From Polaribacter sp. (lineage in GTDB: Bacteria > Bacteroidota > Bacteroidia > Flavobacteriales > Flavobacteriaceae): a stretch of DNA of 16,350 nt. The notes below the pieces were generated by a model that worked only from the letters and a program-made list of their open reading frames with translations, ran no database searches and was not told the DNA's origin. Positions 1-7,986 of the stretch are shown piece by piece. The stretch covers positions 1 to 16,350 of the forward strand of contig JAQWOW010000127.1 of assembly GCA_029245665.1 (NCBI GenBank), written 5' to 3'. The position numbers were made by a program, and so were the translations under genes. Every line of letters begins with the position of its first letter. Positions within the stretch are counted from its first letter, which is position 1.

Positions 1-377
1 TGTTTTTACGGTATATGTTTTTTGAACAATTGGTTATGCCAAAAAAGAGCACACAAAAAAAAGGAATGGTTTTGAATGATTTTATCATAAAAATATCAAA
101 CTAAATTATTAAATATCTGACTGAAAAGGGTAAATTAAAAATTTTATTTTAATGAGGTTAAAAGTAAATCTTCATCCACAATATGAATAGCAAAAAATGA
201 ACAATGCCTAGTAAATTTGAGTATTTTATATATATGTTAAAACCAATTTATGTTTTTCTGTTTGAAATATCTTTTAAACACAAACTTTTTTTAAACGGCT
301 ACTATTAATAATGGCCAATTCGTTAAAATTAACCATAATAAATTATTGATTACCCAAATAAATTTTAGAGACTCATT
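1..377. other. Non-coding region downstream of the GH10 gene
   Basis: This stretch follows the TAG stop of the GH10 multidomain gene. It is very AT-rich and I found no convincing coding frame in it. It holds an imperfect palindrome at 297-316 (listed separately) and, read on the minus strand, T-rich tracts around 42-68. A TAAATTTG word on the plus strand at 212-219 matches the Bacteroidota -7 promoter consensus but has no gene downstream of it in the window. The next gene on the minus strand, if any, begins outside the window. Confidence 0.6.
297..316 (-). terminator. Imperfect palindrome, possible weak terminator
   Basis: The plus strand reads GGCTACTATTAATAATGGCC, which folds on itself with one T-G wobble and one C-A mismatch. 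The flanks TTTAAACG and CGTTAAA can lengthen the stem imperfectly. It lies about 60 bp after the stop of the GH10 gene, where a transcript end would be expected. The weak point is that the minus strand after the hairpin is A-rich (GTTTAAAAAAAG), not T-rich, so this is not a textbook intrinsic terminator. Confidence 0.25.
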
Positions 378-3300
378 CTAATAAATAATTATTTTTTTAT
401 TTTTTATTCTATTACCAGATTCAACTTTTACTAGGTATATTCCTTGATTAATATCAGAGATATCAATATTTGTAGAATTGCTGTTTTGATCTAACATTTT
501 TATCAATACAAGCCTCCCTTGAATATCATAAACACTGATTTTAGTAGTTTCTTCAAGTCCCCCGGATACCCTTAATTGTCTTTGAGGGACTTGTACATAT
601 ATATTTATTTCATTTAAGGATAAGTCGTCATTTAAACCTAACGCATCATAAGATGTATAAAGATAAAAACGACCGGTTCCATTTAAATCGTTATTTAAAG
701 TTATTTTATAGCTAGAATTAGAGAGGTCTAGACGTGTAAATGTATTTAATTCTCTATCTTCTAAAAAAACTTTGACATCTTTTGGTAAGTTTAATGTCTC
801 TATAGAAAAAACAATTTCTTTTCTTGAAAGAGCATTTATTCCTAGGGGAATCATTATATTTTCAAATTGTTTTGGTAAGGATTGAATTGCCAAATTCTCT
901 CCTTCACTTTCTGAAGTTAGTTGAGTATATACCTCAAAGGGATCAGAATTACCAGCAAAAATAGAACTGTCATAGCCATCGTCAAAACCAACAGTAGCCA
1001 TATCAGTAAAATTAATTTTAGTTTTTTTTGTTAAGGTGCCATCTGAAATCTTTAGAATGATTTGGCTATTAGAAGTTGAATTTTTTTGAAATGTATCTGA
1101 AGTTTGATGTGACTGTATTGCTTCTGTGATAGAAAATGTATTTGAAGCTCCATCTGCACTTACAAAAAAGCTTTGACCAGGAGCAATATAGTAATTCGAC
1201 CCAAGATTGAAGGTATCATATTCATCTCCATCCCAAATCCAAATAGTAGATTCAGTTAACAAATTGTTATTACCAGTATTATTAATGTTTAGCAGGTCTG
1301 TCAATGAAACATAAGAGGGGTATGGGTTTCCTTTTAAATTATAGGAGGTTCCATTTGTACCACTATGATCAGAAAGTTTTAAATTATTAAAATCCGAGGT
1401 GGGTATTTTTCCAGTAAAGGAGATGTTTCGAATGCTATCTAATTTTAGAGAATAACCCGTACCAGATTCGAAATAACCTGTAGTTTCAGAAGTTAGATAG
1501 TTCCAACGACTATTCATTTCTTCTTTAGAATTGTCATAAGGAGCTAATCCTATTTTTGGATTTTGCCCAACTGCTAGTTGATGACTTTGAATAAAATCGG
1601 CTAATGTCTCATTCTCTAGGGCAGATGAAATAAGGTGCCAATTATCGGTTGTTAAATTTCTAGAATACGTGGCATCTGCACTAAAGGTAGATTGTGCAAT
1701 CAGTGTCGCTCCAGATGCTATTGAAACTGAATTTATTTCCACAGCATTGGAGGCTGTTGGATAATTTGTTAAGCCTCCAGGAATATAAACATTTGAGGAA
1801 CTAATTGGTACAGATCCTGTATCCCAATTTGATGCAGTATTCCAATCATTATTTGTTGCACCTGTCCATTTATGAGAATAAAATAAAAGTTCTTGAATTT
1901 GTATTGTCCCCGCAGATTTTGTTAAGGGATTTACCTGAGTTAGTTGTAAAAACCATTCAGACTGTTCACCTGTCCAATTCGAGTTTTCACTCAAATCATA
2001 TGTTATTGTTTGTATAGGATCATCTGAAACACCATCACTAGGTATTATCGCATTTCCGGTGTAGGAGGGGTTTTCACCATTTGCATCCTTTACTACAAAA
2101 GTAATTCTATTTTTTGGTGACTTATTTACCAATGTTATTTGTAGTTTTTTATTGGTATTTGCGTCTACAAAATAGGTGTTGTTTTGGTAAAACTTTGGAT
2201 AGTTTGAAGCGTCTGTAATAGTTGCTTTTATTTCTCCTTTTATTGGCTGTGATAAAGTGACCCCGTTAGTCCCCATAAAACCCTCGTTATTGAGTACATT
2301 GTCAAATGTATACTTATTTCTTTTCAGGTGGTCAGCAATTCCATTTCCACTAATATCTACAGATTCAAAAGCACCTACATCTGAAATATTTAAGAGTCTA
2401 CTATTATTCTCAATATCATATTTTGGAAGGTATTCGTATGTTGTAACATCGTCTGTAAGCAGTATAATATCATTATTATTTGCTCCTGCATTTAATGCGT
2501 TACTTTCTAAACTCAATCTAAAGTCGAAATTATTTTGATCTACAAAAAGGGCATCAGTAACTTCTAAATTTATCATGTCTGTATTTAAGTTAGAAATGTC
2601 AGATGATCCATTTATTAAAATATTATTGCTACCAATAAGATCTGTTGGAGAACCATATTTTTTGTATCCTACATCTGTTGGGTATCTTGTCCAACTGATA
2701 TTATTATAAATTCTAACATTATTAGAATTATTAATCGTAATTCCTCCAGCATTTTGACGCCCTTCATCTAACGGAACAGCCCCATTAAAGTAGACCGTAT
2801 TGTTCATTACTATTGAGTTATCAGATTTGTGAACAACAACACCATTTATTCCATTTCCATATGCGATGTTATTTGCAAAGAGGAAAGAACCTTCATATTG
2901 TCCGTTGGGATTTTCGTCATTTGCACCAGTACCTCTGTCATTATTTCTTGTTATGTAACAGCCAGAACCATCTATGATGTTTGGATAATCTTCGCAGGCA
3001 TAATCTGTTGAATTGGAACAGCTATAACTAGAATTAAAGTAATGTATTTTATTTACATTATCATATGCTTTATTTTTTGTGATGCGCATTTTTATCTTGG
3101 ACTCTGAATCTATTGATTTTGATTGTGCCAAAACAATAGCACTTTCACCAGAAGAAGAGTAAGTAGTTGTATTGAATACTTCATTATTTGTTATTACACA
3201 ATAATCTGCATTGTCTATTCTAATTCCTGAACCAGGGCAATCATAGATTTTATTTGAATGTAAAATTATATGATGCCCTTTATTTCCATCTGTTTGGGTT

Positions 3301-5282
3301 CCAGAAGCCCAAATAGCGATTCCCTTTCCTTTAAAAAAGTTATCTTTTATCAAACGGTTAGCTGCTGCAGATTCCTTTGTTATTTTCTTATTTGGGCCTT
3401 GAATTTCAAAACCTGATATTTCTAAATATTGAGCTTTATTAGCAATAAACCCACCAGAACCATCAAATTCAATTTTAGGAGAATGGCCAGGGTAATTTTT
3501 AATTACTAAAGGACCATTTAAAGTACCTAATCTATTAATGTAAACCACATTTCCATTGTCTAGCGTACCGTCATCAAAACCATTGTTTTGATAGGTACCA
3601 TTCATTACATAAATAATATCTCCTGTAACCCAGGCATTATTAATAGCGTGATTAATTGTTTTAAACGGACTAGATTCAGAACCTGAGTTGGAATTAGAAC
3701 CACTTTCACTAACATACCATTTGCTGGAGGCTCCTTTTTTTACAATAAATTCATCTAAATAATAGTCTCCAATTTCTTTAAAATTAATTTTAATTTTTCC
3801 ACTAGAAGACGCGTTAGTCGAGGTAAAAGAAAATGTATAATAGGTCCATTCATCTAATATAGTTTTATCTGTCTGTGCAGATATTTCAGTTGATCCATTC
3901 ATTAAAGAAATAGTAAATTCATTACCAACAGTTCCTTTTAAGTAAAATGAAGCTGAGTAAGTTGTATTTGTTGCTATGGGAAAATCATATGTATTTGAGA
4001 TTGAAACGTCAGAAATATTAGCTGCGGTAACAGTTGTTTTTAGGGAAGAAGTTCCAAAATAAGATTCGCTGGTAATTACATTGAAATTACCGTTATTGTT
4101 TGTGTTGGTTGTCCATGAGTTTAATGGGTTTGCTATATCAAAACTACCAATATTATTTATTAAGTCTGCGTTTAATTCTTGTAATGCTTCCCGAATCCCA
4201 AAATAAGCAGGTTTTTGCTGAAAGTTCTCATCATGAGGGGTTGCAAAATCACACCCTGGTTTACTGCCAGGAATCCAACTATCATTGTCAGATATCCCCC
4301 AAATTAAAATGGTGTTACAATTTGCTTTCGAGAAGGCAGTTTTTACAATTTCCTTGTAAGCTGCCTTTTGCTGTTCTAATGTTGTACCATCTCCCTCACA
4401 CATTCGAAGGTCTAATTCTGTGATGTTAGCTGTAAAACCCATAGCGCCAAGTTCATCTATTGTTTGACCTACTTTTTCAATAAAAGTAGCGTCAGCTGTA
4501 ATTGTAGCCAAAGGAAAGTGAGATTGAAGACCAACACCATCTATAGGTGAATTATATGGAGCATTTTTAAGATCTTGTACCATATTTATTAGAAAGGTAT
4601 TTTTGTCAGTTCCATATTCTTCAATATTATAGTCATTGTAGAATAACGGCACGTTGGGGTCTGCTTCTCTAGCCCATTTAAATAGATTTGAAAAAAATGT
4701 TAAATAGCCGATTTCTCCAGCATCATTGGCTTCTGTATTTACAATGTCATACCAAGTACCTGTTCTAAAACCACTAGATATTATTGCTTCATTTAAAACA
4801 TCCCATTCATCAATTTTTCCTGCTGTATAGCCAGATAGTGTTTTAATATATGATTCTGTGAAATCGTATACTTCTTGAGCTGTCCATCCAGGCGCTTCGT
4901 TTGCAAGCCACGTTGGTATTTGTTTATACCAAACCATAACATGCCCCCTTTTTCGCATTCCATTAGAATTTGCATAATTCACAAACGTATCTATATTTGA
5001 AGTTTTTATATCGCTAATTTGAACATTAAAAGGATCTGTTGGTCTGGTATTTAATAGGGCAGACATTTTCATTTTATTACCTACAACTAGAGTGTTATAT
5101 TCTGAGCTAGCAAGATTATCGGTTGCCCCTTCGTTGAAACCATAAGGATCCTCAAAAAAACCATTTCTCATTAAGTTTCCGAGATATTTGCCTTTTTGAT
5201 CAGCTAGAGATTTGAGAGTTTGGGAATTTATAAGTTGAGATTGCAATAGCAAAGGAATCAATAAAAAAAAGATAATTCTCAT
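378..5282 (-). CDS. Secreted multidomain GH10 / CBM / beta-helix protein with T9SS tail
   Basis: 1634 residues. A Sec signal peptide (about 1-20, ending INS-Q) is followed by a GH10 domain (about 22-370), the family of endo-beta-1,4-xylanases. The acid/base is E165 in WDVLNEA and the nucleophile E289 in ITELDL; Q253/H255 and W328 also fit the family. Residues about 375-517 form a CBM4/9-like beta-sandwich ending YYLDEF. Residues about 520-974 are a right-handed beta-helix with many NN-turn repeats, ending DVGAFES and homologous to the protein at 5391-7679. Residues about 978-1136 are an unassigned beta-rich domain; about 1138-1540 resemble the WTGA...NW surface modules of large T9SS cargo. 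Residues about 1560-1634 are a sorting domain (ISVYDIQGR, GIYLVKV) lacking the usual PNP. Two sites in the GH10 glycone subsites are non-canonical (G68, Y119). The enzyme is probably extracellular and xylan-directed; the role of the beta-helix is unknown. The ATG at 5282 is fixed by the signal peptide. Confidence 0.9.
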   Translation of the reverse strand: MRIIFFLLIPLLLQSQLINSQTLKSLADQKGKYLGNLMRNGFFEDPYGFNEGATDNLASSEYNTLVVGNKMKMSALLNTRPTDPFNVQISDIKTSNIDTFVNYANSNGMRKRGHVMVWYKQIPTWLANEAPGWTAQEVYDFTESYIKTLSGYTAGKIDEWDVLNEAIISSGFRTGTWYDIVNTEANDAGEIGYLTFFSNLFKWAREADPNVPLFYNDYNIEEYGTDKNTFLINMVQDLKNAPYNSPIDGVGLQSHFPLATITADATFIEKVGQTIDELGAMGFTANITELDLRMCEGDGTTLEQQKAAYKEIVKTAFSKANCNTILIWGISDNDSWIPGSKPGCDFATPHDENFQQKPAYFGIREALQELNADLINNIGSFDIANPLNSWTTNTNNNGNFNVITSESYFGTSSLKTTVTAANISDVSISNTYDFPIATNTTYSASFYLKGTVGNEFTISLMNGSTEISAQTDKTILDEWTYYTFSFTSTNASSSGKIKINFKEIGDYYLDEFIVKKGASSKWYVSESGSNSNSGSESSPFKTINHAINNAWVTGDIIYVMNGTYQNNGFDDGTLDNGNVVYINRLGTLNGPLVIKNYPGHSPKIEFDGSGGFIANKAQYLEISGFEIQGPNKKITKESAAANRLIKDNFFKGKGIAIWASGTQTDGNKGHHIILHSNKIYDCPGSGIRIDNADYCVITNNEVFNTTTYSSSGESAIVLAQSKSIDSESKIKMRITKNKAYDNVNKIHYFNSSYSCSNSTDYACEDYPNIIDGSGCYITRNNDRGTGANDENPNGQYEGSFLFANNIAYGNGINGVVVHKSDNSIVMNNTVYFNGAVPLDEGRQNAGGITINNSNNVRIYNNISWTRYPTDVGYKKYGSPTDLIGSNNILINGSSDISNLNTDMINLEVTDALFVDQNNFDFRLSLESNALNAGANNNDIILLTDDVTTYEYLPKYDIENNSRLLNISDVGAFESVDISGNGIADHLKRNKYTFDNVLNNEGFMGTNGVTLSQPIKGEIKATITDASNYPKFYQNNTYFVDANTNKKLQITLVNKSPKNRITFVVKDANGENPSYTGNAIIPSDGVSDDPIQTITYDLSENSNWTGEQSEWFLQLTQVNPLTKSAGTIQIQELLFYSHKWTGATNNDWNTASNWDTGSVPISSSNVYIPGGLTNYPTASNAVEINSVSIASGATLIAQSTFSADATYSRNLTTDNWHLISSALENETLADFIQSHQLAVGQNPKIGLAPYDNSKEEMNSRWNYLTSETTGYFESGTGYSLKLDSIRNISFTGKIPTSDFNNLKLSDHSGTNGTSYNLKGNPYPSYVSLTDLLNINNTGNNNLLTESTIWIWDGDEYDTFNLGSNYYIAPGQSFFVSADGASNTFSITEAIQSHQTSDTFQKNSTSNSQIILKISDGTLTKKTKINFTDMATVGFDDGYDSSIFAGNSDPFEVYTQLTSESEGENLAIQSLPKQFENIMIPLGINALSRKEIVFSIETLNLPKDVKVFLEDRELNTFTRLDLSNSSYKITLNNDLNGTGRFYLYTSYDALGLNDDLSLNEINIYVQVPQRQLRVSGGLEETTKISVYDIQGRLVLIKMLDQNSNSTNIDISDINQGIYLVKVESGNRIKNKKIIIY

Positions 5283-5390
5283 GTCTGAATTGGTTTATTA
5301 TAAAATAACTGTTTTTTAAGTTAGTGAAAAGCACTATAATTTTTTGTTATTCAACTTTCATTTGTCAATTATTTCTTTCAATAAAGAATC
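5283..5390 (-). promoter_or_regulatory. Spacer between beta-helix gene and GH10 gene
   Basis: This 108-bp AT-rich gap contains no TAnnTTTG word on the minus strand. It has a 5-bp stem, 5-nt loop hairpin at 5322-5336 (TAGTG/CACTA) without a following T-run on the minus strand. Overlapping it is the word repeated upstream of the beta-helix gene (5331-5345). The GH10 gene may be read through from the beta-helix gene or may have its own start here; the sequence does not decide. Confidence 0.4.
5331..5345 (-). promoter_or_regulatory. Copy 1 of a shared 15-bp leader word
   Basis: On the minus strand this reads AAAAAATTATAGTGC, identical over 15 bp to 7796-7810. It sits 48 bp upstream of the GH10 gene start, while the other copy is 116 bp upstream of the beta-helix gene start. 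Because the two downstream genes share a module and a likely substrate, a common promoter or regulator site is plausible. TTATAGT could be a -10-like element, but this is inference from two copies in AT-rich DNA. Confidence 0.35.
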
Positions 5391-7679
5391 TTATTCTTTG
5401 ATAAATTTTATTGATTTAGAGTTGTCTTTATTTACTATTTTTATAATATAGATTCCTGCTTTAAGAGCACTAATGTTTAAAGATATTGAGCCAGATTTTA
5501 ATTCTTTATTTGGGTTTGTTTTATAGTTTTTACCCAATACATCAAAAATTAATATTTCACTGTCACTATTAATACCTGAAACTGTAATTTTGTTTTTAGA
5601 TGGATTTGGAAAAACACTGACACCATCTGAAATATCAAGGCTGTTTTTATTTGTCGATAATGCCCTCCCAAATTCATAAGCACCAATATCTACAACATCG
5701 TTGGAATTCATAAAATCTACAGGAGCAGAACCTTGTGGTACTAGAGAAAAGTCATCGATGTAAAAATCACTACCAACTTCATCAACTACAGAGGGTCCTT
5801 TTACATAAAACCAAAAGTTATCGGGTTCAGAAGAATGTGTGTAATCCGCTTTTAGGATCGTCCAATCTTCATCAGATACAGCTACTGGGCTGGGATAAAA
5901 ACTTGTATATACCGGATCTGATCCAGCTACATCGCTCCTTATAGTAAGATCAGCAGTCCCAGAAGCACCAGGAGGTAATTTCACCGAAACATAAAAAGTG
6001 TAGGTGTTACCAACAGTTAACAAATCGTTTAAATAGATTCTTGGACTGTGCCAATTTGCAGCTCTATTGCTTACAAAAAGACTTTTACTCCCTGTTTTTG
6101 CTTCTGCGGAACTCAATGAAATCGAAGCCCCCCATGGGGACCAACCGTCGGAAGAGTCTTCAAAACTAGTAGATGAAATTGAATTTGAACTACTTACCGG
6201 TCGTACATTTCCAACAATATCACTGATTGGAGAGAAATTTGGATTTCCTGCATTAATAGCAGGTGAGTTTTCTATGAGTTCAAAGTTTGTTTGACGAATA
6301 TCAATTGCACCATTAACTTCAAGAGGAACCTCGGTAAAAAGTGGATCAATATCAAGCATGTTACAACATGAAATAAAATTATATGGAACTCCATTATCAT
6401 CAGATGGTACTTTTCCATTAAAAAAAATATTATTATTCACAGGCCTTGAGCCAGTGATGTTTGGAAGTTCTATCGCCGAAAACACATTATCTCTAGTAAC
6501 AATAATATTGTTTACCACAGTTGCGTTCAATACTTTATTAGCTTTTATACCTCCAACTTTTTGGCCACGATGCCCCTCATTTCCTTGCGCTACTGATAAA
6601 TCTTGAATGATTTCATGCACACCGTTGTAGTATAATGTGTTATTTTGGAAGATGGCCGATGCAGCTAATGAATTGTCAAAGTTTATTCCGTTTTTTCCAT
6701 TGTTGACACAAACATTATTTTCAAATAAAAAAGTTCCATTATAGGCTGGGTCACTTCTTGTGACATACAATCCCTGGCCGTCTAGAATATTATTATAATC
6801 TTTAGTTCCGTAATTAGGATTTGTATTGCCAGAGTTGTCTGGTAATTGGGTGACATAAAAAGGAATGCGATTCCAATTATTGTAAACTAGATTTCCACGC
6901 ATGATCATTTTTATATCCGTACCATTATCCGATTCTGATGTCGCTATTGTTTCAGCGAATACCACAGCACTCGAAGCAGAAGAGGTCCACCAAGTAGTAT
7001 TGTAAACTTCATTATATTCTATAGTGATATGATCGGAATCATTAAAACGAATTCCTGATCCAGGTGTGTTGTAAACTTTGTTGTTTCTGATAATAATATG
7101 ATTATGAGCCCCATAGCCTCCCCAGATACCTTTGCCAGAAAAGTAACTATTATTATAATTGATGTTGTCATTTCCATCTGAAGCTGCTAGTACTTTATAT
7201 GCTCTATCTGCAATTGCGATATCGTAAGTAATTGATGCGGATGCTCCTTCTACCTCAAAACCTTCAACTATTACATAGTTCACGTTATTAGAAATTAAAA
7301 TCCCTCCTCTGCCATCAAATTCAATTTTAGGGGAATGATTAGGATAGTTTTTTAAGGTAATATAAGCTCCTTCAGTTCCGGATTTATTGATGGTAACAAC
7401 ATGTGGGTTGTTCATATTTGTATTGGTAGAAACATCAACTGTACCAAAGCCACTATTTTGGTATGTGCCATTCATAACGAAAACAGTTCCTCCTGCGGTT
7501 ACTTCTGAAATACCTTTGTTAATAGTTAAAAAAGGGCTTGTTTCAGATAGACCATTATTGCTATCAGACCCGCTAGAGGAAACATAATAATTAGTTTGAG
7601 AATTTATATTTTTAGCAAATACTAGTATTCCGATAAAAGCCACAGACTTAAATGCTCTAATAATTTTATGTAATATCAT
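5391..7679 (-). CDS. Secreted right-handed beta-helix protein with inserted CBM-like module and T9SS tail
   Basis: 762 residues. A signal peptide (about 1-27, ending INS-Q) leads into a right-handed parallel beta-helix (about 28-496) opening YYVSSSGSDSNNG, a start shared by many pectate-lyase-like helices. It is full of NN-turn coils and carries PGSGIR, DGQGLYVTR (D300, R308) and RGQKVGGI. Residues about 500-650 are a beta-sandwich resembling CBM4/9 and CBM22 (SNRAANWHSPRIYL, FYIDDFSLVP); CBM22 members bind xylan. The helix signature VDIGAYEFG (663-671) comes after this module, so the module appears inserted into the last turn. The T9SS sorting domain starts at FPNPS (690) and ends FIKE. The helix matches residues 520-974 of the GH10 protein downstream. 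Beta-helix enzymes include lyases and glycosidases; no known catalytic set was recognised, so activity is unassigned. It is probably extracellular and acts with the GH10 protein. Confidence 0.85.
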   Translation of the reverse strand: MILHKIIRAFKSVAFIGILVFAKNINSQTNYYVSSSGSDSNNGLSETSPFLTINKGISEVTAGGTVFVMNGTYQNSGFGTVDVSTNTNMNNPHVVTINKSGTEGAYITLKNYPNHSPKIEFDGRGGILISNNVNYVIVEGFEVEGASASITYDIAIADRAYKVLAASDGNDNINYNNSYFSGKGIWGGYGAHNHIIIRNNKVYNTPGSGIRFNDSDHITIEYNEVYNTTWWTSSASSAVVFAETIATSESDNGTDIKMIMRGNLVYNNWNRIPFYVTQLPDNSGNTNPNYGTKDYNNILDGQGLYVTRSDPAYNGTFLFENNVCVNNGKNGINFDNSLAASAIFQNNTLYYNGVHEIIQDLSVAQGNEGHRGQKVGGIKANKVLNATVVNNIIVTRDNVFSAIELPNITGSRPVNNNIFFNGKVPSDDNGVPYNFISCCNMLDIDPLFTEVPLEVNGAIDIRQTNFELIENSPAINAGNPNFSPISDIVGNVRPVSSSNSISSTSFEDSSDGWSPWGASISLSSAEAKTGSKSLFVSNRAANWHSPRIYLNDLLTVGNTYTFYVSVKLPPGASGTADLTIRSDVAGSDPVYTSFYPSPVAVSDEDWTILKADYTHSSEPDNFWFYVKGPSVVDEVGSDFYIDDFSLVPQGSAPVDFMNSNDVVDIGAYEFGRALSTNKNSLDISDGVSVFPNPSKNKITVSGINSDSEILIFDVLGKNYKTNPNKELKSGSISLNISALKAGIYIIKIVNKDNSKSIKFIKE

Positions 7680-7744
7680 TTTTTTAAAATTAATTTTAAG
7701 TTGTAATACTAAAAATGTGATGTTTTACAATTGGGAAATTTAAA

Positions 7745-7772
7745 AAAAAACACACGGTTGTAAAAAACACAC
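7745..7772. repeat. 11-bp direct repeat, two copies
   Basis: The plus strand has AAAAAACACAC at 7745-7755 and again at 7762-7772, a start-to-start distance of 17 bp. The second copy's poly-A start overlaps one arm of an inverted repeat (TTGTAAAA at 7758-7765, partner TTTTACAA at 7723-7730). The repeats lie 66-93 bp upstream of the beta-helix gene start. Paired half-sites are what a dimeric regulator would use, but low sequence complexity makes chance possible. Confidence 0.3.
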
Positions 7773-7795
7773 AGAACTTAAAGTATTACTTTTTT

Positions 7796-7810
7796 GCACT
7801 ATAATTTTTT
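7796..7810 (-). promoter_or_regulatory. Copy 2 of the shared 15-bp leader word
   Basis: This is identical to 5331-5345 (minus strand AAAAAATTATAGTGC), here 116 bp upstream of the beta-helix gene. It lies downstream of the TATATTTG word at 7866-7873, so it would fall in the leader RNA if that promoter is used, or could itself be the start-site element. Confidence 0.35.
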
Positions 7811-7865
7811 TGATTTGTATCGTTATTTTTTTTAAATAAAACTAAAATAATATACTAATACTAAA

Positions 7866-7873
7866 CAAATATA
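7866..7873 (-). promoter_or_regulatory. Candidate Bacteroidota promoter (-7 element)
   Basis: The minus strand reads TATATTTG, an exact match to the TAnnTTTG -7 consensus known for Bacteroidota primary sigma factor promoters. It points at the beta-helix gene, which starts about 190 bp further on. No TTG was found at the usual distance upstream for the -33 element, so the call is moderate at best. In DNA this AT-rich, such words also arise by chance. Confidence 0.4.
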
Positions 7874-7934
7874 AAATTGGTAAGTTTAAATTAATAACAT
7901 ATTTGAAGCAAACCGTATTAAAAATGAGTTCAGA

Positions 7935-7986
7935 AAAAAGAAAAAATTAAGTGAGAAACATTTTTGTTTATATTTTAAAATATCAC
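7935..7986 (-). terminator. Candidate terminator after the sulfatase operon
   Basis: The outer arms GTGA (minus, 7986-7983) and TCAC (7954-7951) enclose a 14-bp perfect palindrome ATATTTTAAAATAT (7970-7983, sharing one base with the outer arm) and a small hairpin with arms AAACA/TGTTT (7956-7969). On the minus strand the T-rich run TTTTTTCTTTTTT follows directly. The position, just after the last sulfatase gene, and the T-tract support termination. The AT-only stems are weak. Confidence 0.35.

Noticed and set aside
212..219. TAAATTTG promoter word on the plus strand
   Set aside because: It fits the consensus but has no plus-strand gene downstream; probably chance in AT-rich DNA.
1805..2017. 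Plus-strand open frames of 60-107 codons opposite the large genes (this one and others such as 4100-4423 and 10661-10933)
   Set aside because: They lie antisense inside well-supported coding genes, have no recognisable domains, and look like by-products of the codon use of the real genes.
5322..5336. Hairpin TAGTG/CACTA as a terminator between the beta-helix and GH10 genes
   Set aside because: The stem is only 5 bp and on the minus strand it is followed by ACTTAAAAAAC rather than a T-run.
5391..7679. Assigning the beta-helix protein to GH120 (a beta-helix beta-xylosidase family)
   Set aside because: The opening YYVSSSGSDSNNG resembles GH120, but this start is common to many unrelated beta-helix proteins and I could not place the GH120 catalytic residues. 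Left unassigned.
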